From contig NC_135018.1 in NCBI RefSeq assembly GCF_051020955.1, positions 4,874,814-4,938,813 on the forward strand: a stretch of DNA of 64,000 bases, given 5' to 3'. The notes under the pieces were generated by a model, which was not told where the DNA came from, ran no database searches, and saw nothing but the letters and a program-made list of their open reading frames with translations. Each line of letters begins with the position of its first letter. Position 1 is the stretch's first letter. Source of the stretch: Megalopta genalis. Taxonomy: Eukaryota > Arthropoda > Insecta > Hymenoptera > Halictidae. Made by a program: the position numbers and the translations under genes. Shown piece after piece: positions 12,296 through 24,289 of the stretch.

Positions 12296-14486
12296 CGTGA
12301 GCCCAGCTCGATCGTACAGACTCCGAGGTACCAAGGACATCCTCGAGGTATCGTCGTGCCTGGTTCGAAGTTACGACGGAACATCGGCGTCCACGGATTT
12401 TATATGGGAAACTGATTCGACCACGAAGCGGAGGATAATATAACACCGGAGCATTTTGTTTTGTTGCGCAAGAGGATAATAAACATCGTTCGGGCCTGCT
12501 ACCGTGCCGACTAGATAGCCTACGACGATGAAACAATGCGGCATTGTCCTGGCAGCCTGAACCGCCAAAGCACAGCCGAACCCAAGCACCGTGTTAAGTC
12601 ATGAACGGCGTTACACACAGGTTAGAGAAACGTCGGGTTGCGCTGGATAACCGGGATCTGACCCTCGAAACCATGGTCTAGTCGGAAAAACTGCCGATGC
12701 TGGATTCGATTTACAAGATACTACGTGCTCCGCGCAGTAATCGTGAAAAAAAGAATGCTGAACGATTTTTAAACTCGCTGTTCGGTGATAATTCTTTGTT
12801 AATGGAAGAATTTCTAAAATTCTGCGATGGCGCACTGGTTGCTTAACACGTTGTCTGCCATATCGCCTAGTGGAATTACTTGTGTAAACTAAAAATTAAT
12901 CTTTGCACTGATAGACTTAGTGTACCTTTGATTACCGTGTAATGTCAGAGAGTTGAGAAATATTACACACTTTTTAACTTATGAGTTTCTGTTCCACTAA
13001 ATACGTATGTAAATCGATTTAATCGTATCTATATTGTGTTCGAAGGATCTATGTTTGACTTGAACCAATACTAGTACACATGGAGATTATATCTTCAAAC
13101 TTTCAGGTAAAAATTCGAGATACAGCACAGATAGATAGACCTGTTGTAAACATTGAACCTGTTTTTCTCGAAATAACTTGTTTCCGTAGCTGGTTAACGA
13201 GATTACAGAGAAGTGGTCTCATTTCAAGCCAAGACGATAAATTGTACATTTTCTATTTAATTGTGAGGAAAAAGAAACATGAACTCGATCAATTACCATT
13301 TTATTCTACCTAGCAAACTAATCTTTCTAACTTCTTAAAAGACATGTAATTGTTTGCCTATATTGCCTATTGTTTGCGCCTATATGATCCTGTTTCATAG
13401 GTGGTTCGAATATTTAATTAAGTCACTGCGTGAGATATAATGGATTCTTCGCATCGAATGAAAAATTGATAAGGGAACATGACAACTTAATGAATCGAAT
13501 CTTCGGGGATTAAGAGACGAAAAAGAAGAGTAGACGCGACTAAGCACGCCGCACGGTGAACTGCGTTTAGCCACGACACCGAAAGAAGCGGGAGCAGCAG
13601 CATTCCGCCGGGCATAACTTAAGCGAGCCCCGAGCTCACGAAGAGAAGAGACGGGTCACGACGCCATGTGTGCGGCCTACCAACCACACCCACCACCTAT
13701 TTATTTATGTCTACCTCACGGCTTTTTGTTCGTACACTATCGAGCTTTCATTGCGCCGTTTCACCGCGAACAATTGAAGAACCGCCTGCTCTAGCGGAAA
13801 AATCTCTCTCCGAAGGAGTCGTTCTTCGGGCCTCTACGAATTATGCTAGTGAACGAAAGTCTGAGACACCTCAAAATTGTCAGAGCAAGAGCTTAACGTT
13901 TCATCTACCGAGAGGCTATTAACACTCGTACGGCTGGCCCTCGCGACAAAATTATAATCGAGAATGCTTATATGATTTTTGTCAACATATTTAACAATTT
14001 AATATAGTTTGAGACATATTGCTTAACACGTTGAGTACCGCATTCATTTTTATTGTAATATACAAGGTGAGCCCGAATTCGTAGTATAACCGAGCAGGAC
14101 GAGATTCTACGTGAAAAAATAAGACAAAAATTTGTTATAACACTTTTTAAAGTTTGTTCGCTTTGTAAAGGATTTAGTCGTCTATTCCTCTACCGCAGTT
14201 ATCGCCGTCCGAGATAGTGTTTAATAATGGAATGTAAAAAATTGAATTGAAAATTGATGATAGAAACATTTCTGTTCACTACTATTCGTTGCTCAGAAGA
14301 AGTCCGCTGAGAAAAATGTAGGACCGATTCCCACCAGCCCACCCATGTCAACGCCCTCGCAAAAGTAGGGTAAACGCGTTTCCCTTATTGGCAGAAATGA
14401 TCCTTTCCTATTGGCCCCAAATTAGCTATCATACTAAATTTCCACGAAACGAGGGACTCGAGTTCGGCCGAATAAAAACAAACAAC
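12296..14486. other. Spacer with GC-rich islands
   Basis: GC-richer islands occupy about 12290-12840 and 13480-13930. Frames in them are under 95 codons and unrecognised. The 15-base string TTGCTTAACACGTTG occurs twice in direct orientation, at 12839 and 14019, and may mark isolated ends of piggyBac-like elements, but I found no partner ends. Confidence 0.35.
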
Positions 14487-14651
14487 GCCTCCTGATACCC
14501 GTCACGTCTCGCTCCCCCGTGGTCGCCATTTTTTACTAGGAGCACATCAAACGCCTGTGCCTGTGCTTTGCATGCGCGCACGCGCGTGTGTGTGTGTGTG
14601 TTATTTACGTGACGACGGGCGAGAGAGACGCACGACGGGTATCAGGAAGCG
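14487..14651. repeat. Imperfect inverted repeat with arms of about 35 bp
   Basis: The left arm (14487-14520) contains CCTGATACCCGTC and the right arm (14615-14651) contains GACGGGTATCAGG, with further pairing through GTCTCGCTC and its counterpart. The loop of about 95 bp includes an alternating GC/TG tract. It lies 58 bp left of the piggyBac relic and does not belong to that element's termini. It could be a small fold-back element or form a stem-loop transcript. Confidence 0.6.
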
Positions 14652-14709
14652 TAGTATAATACAATCGGGACAAAGTGAAACAGACAGCAACTTATCCCTA
14701 AAGCATTAA

Positions 14710-15655
14710 CCCTCTATGGGCCCATGTAACTTTCAAGTCACAAGCTAATATGTCCACATTTTACCAAATAGTTTTAGTTTTTTTCACAAGATGATGTATA
14801 CGTCTTAATTATATAATGCCTCTGTAATAACCGATAACAATATTGATGACGGTTGGCTGCACCATCAACCTGAAATGTCAAAATAAATACCTTGCAAGTT
14901 GTCTGTAGATAGAAACCAAAGGGACCATCTTGTGTAATTGAGATTATTTGTGCTTTTGTCGGCGTTTACTAAATAAAAAAATGCGTATATAATAGCTCTG
15001 GGTTCGTATATCAATAACAATTTATTTATTTGCTTTTCAATAATCATTTTGTTATTATTTGTATATGATACAGTTTTGTAACTTTCAGGTTACATTGGGA
15101 AATTGTGGTAGATTCGAGTGTATTTAGAATAATAGTTGTGCTTTTTTCTATTTTCAAATTTATATATCAAATATCCAAAATATGGATACAAAATCATCTA
15201 AAAATAAAAGAGGAGTTAGAATTAGACGCATTAGCGGTAACAGATCCGAAGATTCTTTATTAGATTCTGAGTCCGATGAAGATCATCCAGTAGCATTTTC
15301 CAGACGACGCATAAATATTATTGACAGTGACAATGAATTTAGTACCGAATTATCATCGGATGAGGAAAATTCAAGACCACAAAAAACTATTTGGCAACCA
15401 GTTCCAAATGCAACGTACATCTATATTTAACGCCAAATTCAAACTGTTTTATGGAATTTCACGCTTAAGCATTTATGCACAGAAGTGGAAACATTGTAAG
15501 CCGTTGTTACTTCAAAGTTACAAATCGAATTAGTTGTAATGAAGTTGTTTAAACTGTTAAATATATTTTTAATTAGCATATATAGGTTTATAATAATAGA
15601 TTTTCCGTTGCATAAATTTGTTTATATTTAAGAAAAAAATTCGGCTCATAAAGGG
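14710..15655. mobile_element. Degenerate piggyBac-family element with TTAA duplication
   Basis: TTAA target duplications lie at 14706-14709 and 15656-15659. The left end reads CCCTCTATGGGCC and the right end, reverse-complemented, CCCTTTATGAGCC (11 of 13 identical). A motif like TGTAACTTTCAAGTCAC recurs inside at 14725, at 15078 and inverted at 15505, as subterminal repeats. The 946-bp copy holds only the start of a transposase frame, so it is an internally deleted, non-autonomous relic. TTAA-flanked CCCT-type ends identify the piggyBac superfamily. Confidence 0.85.
15182..15430 (+). pseudogene. Truncated piggyBac transposase N-terminus
   Basis: An 82-codon frame starts MDTKSSKNKRG and is rich in acidic and serine residues (DSESDEDHP, SSDEENSRP) before W-Q-P-V-P-N-A, as in the N-terminal region of many piggyBac-type (PGBD4-like) transposases. 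It stops long before the catalytic domain, whose family length is about 550-600 residues. Its position inside the TTAA-flanked element, in the element's orientation, supports the call. The protein should be non-catalytic, and whether it is expressed is unknown. Confidence 0.65.
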
Positions 15656-15659
15656 TTAA

Positions 15660-16065
15660 CTTCAGATTCTTCTGACGAACACATGATTATTTGTAATTAC
15701 TAATTACTAATTAGCATTTTTATTAACTTTTCATTGCATTATGCAGCAAACGTGCTGTACTATACACATATTTTTTATATTTATGTTGTAAAGTATGATT
15801 TTTTTAAACGGTTATCTAGTATGATGGAATTATATAATCCATTTATCATAAATGTTAGACACTACAAAGTAATTAATTGAAAATAATCATGTTTTGGTCG
15901 TGCAGTATTACTCTCATGTTCGTAGGCTTCAATGTATTATTCGAATATAGTAATTTTACGGACATCTTACGTCTACGTTAACGTATAACGCTAAGAACCT
16001 GAAGGTAATATCGGATAACGAGAATGTGAAACAAAAACGCATAAAATAAATAACGCAAAGGGCAA
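15660..16065. other. AT-rich spacer
   Basis: Nothing recognisable is present between the piggyBac relic and the inverted repeat at 16.1 kb. Confidence 0.5.
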
Positions 16066-16206
16066 GGGGCAGGGGGGGTCGGTCGCCCGCTTTACGAAGC
16101 CTCTTCCAATTTTTTTTTATTCCAAACTCTTGTTTATTATTGGCTAAGTTACGCGCTGAACTAGAGATGTGATTAGGTGAAGCGGGCGACCGATCCCCCT
16201 TGCTCC
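16066..16206. repeat. Inverted repeat, arms about 27 bp
   Basis: The left arm (16066-16093) contains TCGGTCGCCCGCTT after a G-rich run, and the right arm (16179-16206) contains AAGCGGGCGACCGA before a C-rich run. The loop is about 85 bp and AT-rich. A third related piece, GCCCCCTTGCCCCTTTGC, follows at 16316-16333 in the orientation of the right arm. It could be a fold-back element or a structured RNA. Confidence 0.7.
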
Positions 16207-16952
16207 TCGCGTCGATTAGCTCGTGGGTCTTCTCGTTTATCAATAGAAGTGAATTTCGGGAGGTCGTAGAAAAGTGAGGACAACAGTCGTGCAGGTCAGG
16301 CAGTACGATCGGAATGCCCCCTTGCCCCTTTGCTGAAACGACGGACTTCTTCTTAGCAATTATGAGAACTCTCCGATAGGAAATAATTGAATAAACTTCT
16401 CAATTGTGAAACACACATTATAAACAAAATGGCGAGAGGTCTCAATATATTCAGTCTTGTCCTGTGAATGTAAACATTCATACAATTTAGTAAAGGAAAA
16501 TTAGAAACTGCGGCTTTATATATCAACTCTAAATGTGGATCTTCATAAATGCACAAAATCCACTGTCTACTTAACAGCTAGAACCCTTATCATGTAAGGT
16601 GCAGTATACAGATGTATATTATTAGAGATTATAGAATCCTTATACAGAAATAAGCAAATGAAATTTCTTAATGAAATTGTTGGAAAAATTGAGTTTGGAG
16701 ATTTACCAGATACATGTGTTTTGAATAGTAACATGGCTAACTAGCTAGTAACATTGGCTAACATGTCTGAGCGTGATTGACTGTTTCTCCTTGCTTTAAG
16801 TATTAACGCACAGAGCACGGCAAACTTTGAAATATGATTTTCTCCAATTACGATCCGCAGATGAAATATTCTATTTTAAATGTTTTTATGTAACGTTTTC
16901 AACGTTTTAACCATTTTATTTTGAATAGCCGTCTTTTTAACATCTTTTATCC
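16207..16952. other. AT-rich spacer
   Basis: Apart from the C-rich fragment at 16316-16333 related to the preceding inverted repeat, I see no gene or element. Confidence 0.45.
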
Positions 16953-17134
16953 GAGGGTGTGCGAGTACCCGTGTGCGAGTTCGAGTCGGGTCTCGAAAGT
17001 TTATGATAATCGGGTATTCGAAAATTTCGCGTATCCGACATTGAAGTCGGGTCAGGCAGTGCTAATCAATTTTAGGGTTTCCTGACTCGACTTCGATGTC
17101 GGGTACCTGAAATTTTGGGGTATCCGTTCACCTC
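16953..17134. mobile_element. Short fold-back (MITE-like) element
   Basis: The sequence is close to a single long hairpin. CCGACATTGAAGTCGGGTCAG (17036-17056) pairs with CTGACTCGACTTCGATGTCGG (17082-17102), and pairing continues outward through GGGTATTCGAAAATTTC and GAAATTTTGGGGTATCC to the outer ends GAGGGTGTGCGAGTACCC and GGGTATCCGTTCACCTC. The loop is about 25 bp. No clear target duplication is visible, so the superfamily is unassigned. The 164-codon minus-strand frame overlapping it is not recognisable. Confidence 0.6.
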
Positions 17135-19539
17135 TTCTTTGTACTAATACAATGAAAGGCAAGTTTATTATTGCTTTCATAGAAATAGCTCGTATATTTA
17201 GTTTTAATTTTAGTTTTAGTCGATTTTCTAAAGTTTCTATGAGAGTTTCTTTTCTGTTCCGAAATAACCGAGTATTCTTTAAAAATGTATCGCGCATTTC
17301 TGTCGAAATCGTGAGAACGATGACATCCGGATAAGCTTTGAACGAAACACAGAACAATCTTACAGGCTGAAACAGATACGTAACACTCAAAAGCATCCGA
17401 AACCATTTATTAGCTATCTTAATCCTTTTATCTCCATGAGAACACTTTGCTCTCCATTTCAACGAATTACAATTTCTCACTTGATACTGTAACTTAAAAA
17501 AATTATCAGCACCTCTTTGAAAGAATCTATTAAGTAGTAAATACAATATAAAAAAATATCATAAGAGCTATTTTCCAATTACATTAGAGATATTTTTTCT
17601 CCAATTACAGAGATATTTTCCAATTAAATAGTTATAAACAAATAGAAGAAAAAGAATGTTTATGAGTTTAAAATACTATAATACACATTACTTCATGATT
17701 ATAACGCAGAATCAGCACGAATGTTTGCTTTTTCAACCTAACCGTGAGCAAAGCAACAGAAAAGAAGTGTTTCATGTGAACACACACATGTACATACAAT
17801 CTATTGCTGATTGAAAACTGATGTACACATAACACAAGAACGATTATTATACATTCACCTGCGTATGTATGCGAAAAGTAACAATATTACACATTATATT
17901 ATTTTCTTGCCACAGAGTGTGGAAGGCTACAAGCGCAAGGAGCTATCTAGCTAACAGGTGTACAGTTTATCATAACGTCAGGAATTAAACTTCCGAAACG
18001 TTCTTTATCCCGTGAGAACAGGACACCAGAACTTCGGCGGGGATGCTTCCGATTTTATGGTCCGCTTAAAATTACGGCGTAACAATGTAGCAAATGTTGC
18101 GGTTTTAGACAGTTTGCGCAGTATTAACGGTTTCGCGCGAATCACGAGCCGTGCCGTATTTGTGTACACACGGTGCACTGGCTCTAACGGTAAAACAAGC
18201 CCGAGCAAAATTCTATACCGAGCGATAATTAAATGCTATCGTTAGGTCAACCGCGCTTTCCCTTCTTTCGTTTCGCCCTCGCCCCTCTCCCATCTATCCC
18301 GACCAGAAGATTAACTATCTAGGCAATGCCTCCGGCTACCCCTGTTCCCTTTTAAAATTTATATTTTGCTTAATTGGATTAGTTGCCGCGTTGATTTCCT
18401 CGTCGGACGCTTCTCTCGAATCCGCTTCCGGCAGACGATTTACTTCGGCCATACTGTGCCCGACTGGATCACGATAGGTTTCTCACTGTCAACGGCTGGC
18501 AAAGGGCGAGCGTTGATGTATGCATTCTTGTAATTGACGTTTAGAACGATATTTGATAGGCTATTGATGCCATCCCCGGAGCGATTTTTCTGGTACCCCG
18601 CGTCGAGTAGGTGATCCCGTCAACGCATAAATTATTCGCGCAGTTCTTCAAGCGGATCTTGCATTCGCGTCTCTAATTTATAATATAACGGACAGCTCTG
18701 GTACCGTTGCCGTATATTTTGAGCTGACTTTACATCGCCGCGGCGTCTGCAAAAATCACAGAACCGACATTATCGTACCGACGTGAAAACTGAACGGATC
18801 AGTTTATTATCCATCGTATATTAGCTGGATAAAAGCTGATATGTAATATAAAAATTGTTATGATCTTTTCTAACGTCAGCACCATTTAGTGGAGCAGGAC
18901 AGTACACGATTCAACAACCCCAATGGAATCATTTAAATAATTCTTAAAAGCTTCAACAATTAGGTGTATAGGAAGTAATTTTGTATGTCTTTTTAAGAGA
19001 AAATGTTATTTCCTCTTGCACTTTAAATTTCCAGATCTGTATAACAAAAAAGCAATTTTTAAAAGCATGCATTTCTATAATTACAACTTGTCCTTTCCAA
19101 GTAGTAAAATCTTTTTTAATATAAATCTGTTTGATTTTATACAGTTTCTTGTAGCGTACAATATGTAGTGTACAATACAAACGTGAGATTTAACGTGTTT
19201 CTTTAGAGCACGTATCCAATATGCAGGGTGTACTAAACGTACATTTTTCTCTTTTAATTGCGCAAGTCAATTAAGTACATAAATCGTCCTCCCATTTCAT
19301 GTAAATACGGACATCAAAATTTACAATACTACAGAGGGTTGCTTTCTTCCGATATCAGGATGAATCCTATGTTCCTCATTCCCCTCTTTGGTCTTCGTTC
19401 CACGGTATCCAACCGTTGATTTTATAATAACTGAAAACATCGTCTCCCCCAAGCTCGTTATCTCTTCCACCCTAATTTTCATATAGTTAAACTCCGGTCC
19501 GTTCGTCTTCGAGTCTCCCTTCTCCAACTATCCGTTCCT
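17135..19539. other. Spacer with a GC-rich island
   Basis: No gene is recognised. About 18000-18740 is GC-richer, with CpG steps and homeodomain-type TTAATTGGATTA at about 18370; it may be regulatory. The remainder is AT-rich. Confidence 0.35.
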
Positions 19540-20480
19540 CTCGCCCCTTGTTCTTTATGTTCCTCGGCAAGCATCGTACTCGTCCGCCCCGTTCGGTCGC
19601 CGTGCTATTCTTTCATCTAGCAGCTCGAGCGACGATCCTCCGTGCCGCAATGTGTAACAACGACTCGTCACACTCTGCTTGCCAGCGCACACGATAATTG
19701 CCCTCATTATAATTATTTAAAAAGCGCTGCCGCCTCCTGCGCGTCGATCGAGGCGCGATAGAAGAACGCGAGCGTGTGCATGGTCGCGCGAGCGCGCGTC
19801 AGCGCGAATTAATAAGGATGGAGGGGAACGGTCGGTGGAACAAATGGAAAGAAGGAGAGCGAGAATCGAAAAGCGGGAGAAATAATAGCGAAGGATGAAA
19901 AAAAATGTGTACGGTCGCGCGAGCGCGCGCCTTCCCTGGCACGATCGTAACTCTCTGTCGTGTTACCATACGCAGTTTCTGTCTTCTCTCTTCTCATTCC
20001 CTTCTGCCCCCCTTCCCGCCATCCGGCATGAACTTCTTCTTTCTGTTCCCTTCCGTACCTTTTTTTCATTATCCGGCTGACCATTGTTCCGGTTTAGAGG
20101 CTCTGGAGGAACACAACTGGCAATTGTCGGCTCTTCTTGCCTGTCGATCGAATGCCTCGAGATAAGGACGCGATTCCTTTATTAATCTGCAATTTTTTTC
20201 CACCTCTTTCTCCTCCTCCTCCACCTCCTCCTCCTCCTTCTCATTCTCCTACTACTATTCGTACTCAGCCCAAGGGGCCACGGAACGGGGATGATTCAAC
20301 AGCAGCTACATAATAAGGGATTAATGGAGTTTAATTAGCGGCCAGTTCCGTAATTATCATGTGTAATGAAAATTTTCCCGTAATTGGGGAATTAAACGCG
20401 CCGTGAGATAAATTGAGGCAGATTATAGGGGTTGGGCATTTTCCGTCGCGGACGCACGAGCCATTTCGTGTTGGATCGCG
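19540..20480. promoter_or_regulatory. Candidate cis-regulatory block with homeodomain-type sites
   Basis: A GC- and pyrimidine-rich block is followed at about 20310-20440 by a dense run of ATTA/TAAT cores (GGAGTTTAATTAGCGG, CGTAATTATCATG, CGTAATTGGGGAATTAA) over roughly 100 bp. Clustered homeodomain-type sites in noncoding DNA are common in insect enhancers. The block also carries a (CCT)n tract near 20211-20240 and a 17-base repeat (GGTCGCGCGAGCGCGCG) at 19782 and 19913. No coding function is apparent. This is inferred from base patterns only. Confidence 0.35.
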
Positions 20481-20860
20481 GGAGATACCCATTATTTTGC
20501 TCCTTTTTCCATTCTACACTCGTAATAGCGACGCGAGTCACGAACGACTAATTAGGCCGATGTTTCAGATTCGAGGGATTTAAATATTGCTACTGTAATA
20601 TATAAAAGTCGCTGGGTCTTTGAAAAATAAATCATTCTGATCGACGAAACTATAGCTCGTCATATGGTTTTCTTCGACAGCAAAGTATTTTACTATGGTC
20701 TAACATATTTATTAACGATGAAAAGCATATCGTTCTACAATATTATAGAATGATTGAAAATCTATTAGTAAAAAAGATACTATTAGCTTGTCTAGAAAAT
20801 TCTTTCTGTAACGTGCAATTTTGATATTGTTAGGCAACATTATTATTTCCTAAGCTTCCA

Positions 20861-21499
20861 TTTATTTAATCATTTGTTTTCTCATAAAATTACATATTCT
20901 CATTTTGGATTGTTTACAGTAACCGAGGACGAATCACGTTTCAACTTATAAAAACGATGTTAACATTAAATGTTATGACGAATAATAAATGTTTCACCAA
21001 ATTTCCGGCTTAATGATCTCGTTCAGTGCTAATGAACGCAGTCATGGAAGAAATCGTAGCGCAAGAGTTTAACCCTTAACTGCTACTGACGATTCTTTGA
21101 GACCGCTACTAATATTTCTTATTCATCTCTGGTGATAATATAATTGTAAGAAAAATTGTAAAAAAACGGAAAGTTTTCAATGCACTTGCTTCTATTCAAT
21201 CAAACTCACCATTACCGATGCACAAACTAGAAACAATTGATTCTGATTTTTTATATCTCAAGAGTTAATAAAACACCAGAAATTACTGCCAATCAGGAGT
21301 ATTCGCTATCCACCAACAACGACGGAAACAGATATAAAAACCCAGTCTATTTAGAATAAATTTGTACAATTCCACGCAAGAGAACAAAGAAATTGCCAAA
21401 TATAAACAATCGCAAAGCAAAGAGCCATTTCGATGAATATTCGGCGAAATGTGTGTAAAAAAAACTCGGCCGTCGGCGTATCCAGTATAAAATGGTCGA
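20861..21499. repeat. Source copy of a 640-bp duplicated segment
   Basis: This segment, starting TTTATTTAATCATTTG and ending AAAATGGTCGA, recurs at 28184-28819 in the same orientation with only scattered substitutions and small indels. I see no terminal inverted repeats, transposase or poly(A) tail, so it does not look like a standard transposon. It has no recognisable gene. Confidence 0.85.
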
Positions 21500-22130
21500 C
21501 GTGAAGAGAAAGAAGGACAGGCGGATTGAATAATCAAAGAAGAAAAAATATTAGAAAGAGTGTAGGAGGTGGGAGGAAGTGACGGTGGAGAAGCGGCGAG
21601 AGGTGAATCGGAGGGAAGAGGAGAGACAGGCAGCGCGTGGCAGGCCTTTCCCCCATTCGGGCCTCTCCTCCTCTCCTCCTTTCCTCCAGTGACTAATGCC
21701 TCCATCCGTGCAACCACCTCCGCCAGCCGAAGTCTTAACTACTTTCTTATTCGCTCGTTTCAGGCCAGCCTTGCGGGGCCCGTGCATAATGCCCCAGCGC
21801 TCCTTACGCATGCTGAACGCCAAATACACCCCTTCCTCCGCTTCTCCTCCCGCGCCATCTTCCTCCCCCTCCTCTACCTTCTCCTCCACCTTCTCCTCTG
21901 CCTACTCCTCCACCTCCGCTTCCCCGGAAGACTGTACCCCGAGAGGAACTGCGGGTCAGAGACTGCGAGGCATATTCGACGCAGACTTGTGGCTCGTGCC
22001 TAGATCCATTGGCGTCCGACACGCAAAATCCGACTGCAATATTCTTTCAAACAATACCTGGCGAACTGTCATGAAAACACGGAAATCTCCAGTGAATCTG
22101 CGCTTCAGGAAAGAACTCTGTTGAATTTTT
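21500..22130. other. Purine/pyrimidine-rich tract with (TCC)n-like repeats
   Basis: About 21560-21690 and 21830-21925 are low-complexity GGA/TCC-type tracts. They generate long open frames on both strands (Ser/Pro-rich or Gly/Arg-rich) that are by-products of the repeat rather than genes. Confidence 0.6.
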
Positions 22131-24289
22131 ATCATTGATCCTTTCAAATTTGATCGAAGGAGTTCCTAGGATCACCTGGAGAGTTGAAGAAATTTCGGTA
22201 CTGCTAACGGTTTATTTAGAATTCTTCCTTCTGTTTAGGCCAATCTGTTGACTTCCTGAAACTAGTCTCGTCCTTTACTTGGCTAGATGTGTGACATGTG
22301 GATGTAAGTCTCTAACAAGAAGATTTAGTACATGGTTCAACCCTATGACGACCACATTTAAAAAGAGATAATAAAGTAGAATAGTGTTGATTTATTTGGG
22401 CTTTCTCTGCGTACGTCATCTGCTTCTAAGAGGGTGAATTTAGTAATTCTCTGAGTAGAATCATTTTCTAGAAAATCATATTGTGTTACACGTACTGTGC
22501 AAAAACGCTTTCTTCCAAGGAATTTTGATCCCTGTTAAATCAACAGTCATGCATCATGTTATAACAAAATCCTAAAGAAATCTATGATACAAAGCAATAA
22601 AAACACTCGCGAAATTTAAAAATACTGTTGAACTATTTCCAGCTTAGTAAAATGATTAAGAAATAAAATATACGTCCATATACCTTCTATATCCAATAAT
22701 TAGTACAGACAATTTTTATTTTACATAATATTCCGCACTCTATTACTCTTAAGAACGTATGAGGATTAAAAGTGCTGCTCATACCGTTGAGTGCTGCTCC
22801 TACTTTGAAACTACGAGTACTAGCAACTACTGTAGCTATAATAAGGTAATAGTAATTATTATGAAACGCTTTTCAAAGGGTATAAGCCTGCTCCGCAATG
22901 GGAACATTGAATATGAAACACGGATGCCAACTGTTCTATAAATGAGAACAATGAACAAATTGAAGTACGCAACATGTGACAGTATGTTCTTGCTTAGAAA
23001 CATCCGTATTCGAGTAAACATTTTTTACAGCTGATTGTTACATAACAATATCTGTGTGAGTAAATTTATAAAGAAGAATGTTCAAAGATACGGCAGCATT
23101 TTTACATGCACTTTCCTGTGCTCTATCTATTTTTGATCGCATCATTGGGGTTCTGCTTCAAGGGATCACAATTGAGCGATGTTTCATGACAGGTACTTTT
23201 ACCTTAACCATTGTAAAATACGATTTTCTGTGACAGAAAACACGTTAAAGAAGAATTGCCAGGGATTTGCGCAAAATTTGTTTTCCAGGTTTATTCGGGC
23301 GACGCCGATGCACTAATATAACAAGAAACGTGGCGGCTGTTGCGCGGAGCGTACGGGAGCGAAGTAGCCTCGCTTATGGTCCGGTGGTGCCCGAGGAGCA
23401 TAACAGCTCGCGGAGCATAACGCCACGAGCCATCATATCCTCCTTCCAGAAACCCTCCGCGGAGGTGTTCCTCCTCCCCCGTTCTCCATCGTTCAAGCAA
23501 CAGCTCTTCCCCCGTTGCCGTCGTAGAGCACGAGTCTTTCTGATTGCGAGCGTACTTACACGTTACGCGTGTCCGTGCCGCGATCGTGCTGCGTGGGGGT
23601 GTACTCTAGGAAGTGGAAAAACTCGCATGCAAACAGATATCCACATTGAGACAGTACTGGAAAAAGAAAAAAAAATTCAACGAACGGTGAACGGTAAGGC
23701 ATTCAATGGAGAAGGATTTATCATATGGATGAGCCCTAGCCACACGATGAGATCGTCTTTGGAAATGTTAAACACCAGCGCAACGATTTTTCTTTTCGCG
23801 ACTACGCTTCCTCGCAACACGCTGAATGAAACGGTGAAGATCCAAGTTATAAGTGGACTAGATCTTTCCGCAAAATTATCATACTCTCCAACAACTGCAG
23901 GAAATGGGGATTAAATAGAGATTTATTTTTCCTCTCACCTCTTGCCGTATTCTTATGATCTCCTGATGCTTACGCTTTTTGCGTTTCACCTACACATTTT
24001 CCTCATAAATTAGCGAAATCCGCAGTCTAGTTGCTACTGGAAAGAATTTCTACTTCTTGTGATCTACTAACAGTTGAACATGTTAGTGACTGGAAAGGTA
24101 TAGAATAATTCTTACGAAACGATTGAATAATGCAAATTTATAAGGGTTGCTCAAAACGTACACGCATGATTTTAGCATCACCTAAGCTTTGTATTGTTGT
24201 AGACTTTTGAATATGAAGTCATAGAAATTGATCATACGATTTGAAACAATCGGAGAACGAATTAAACAAGAAATGTAAAAATGTGAATC
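22131..24289. other. Spacer with one unrecognised 215-codon frame
   Basis: Mostly AT-rich. A plus-strand frame at 23267-23914 is long but has mixed composition: its first half lies in a CpG-rich patch (about 23300-23620) and is Arg/Ser-rich, and I recognise no domain. It is probably a chance frame, though an unrecognised exon cannot be excluded. Confidence 0.35.

Noticed and set aside
12839..14033. Repeated TTGCTTAACACGTTG as ends of one piggyBac element
   Set aside because: The two copies are in direct, not inverted, orientation, and no reverse partner was found for either.
17052..17546. Open frame of 164 codons on the minus strand
   Set aside because: It runs into the fold-back element, has no recognisable motif, and looks like a chance frame in low-stop sequence.
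19220..19250. GCAGGGTGTACTAAACGTAC as a Tc1-type end
   Set aside because: Single short match without a partner or target duplication.
21283..22124. Several frames of 110-145 codons on both strands
   Set aside because: They arise from TCC/GGA-rich tracts and the duplicated segment; opposite strands are equally open, which marks low complexity rather than coding.
23267..23914. Open frame of 215 codons on the plus strand
   Set aside because: The composition shifts mid-frame from an Arg/Ser-rich CpG patch to ordinary AT-rich DNA, no domain or signal is visible, and no splice context supports it. Kept only as a remark on the spacer.
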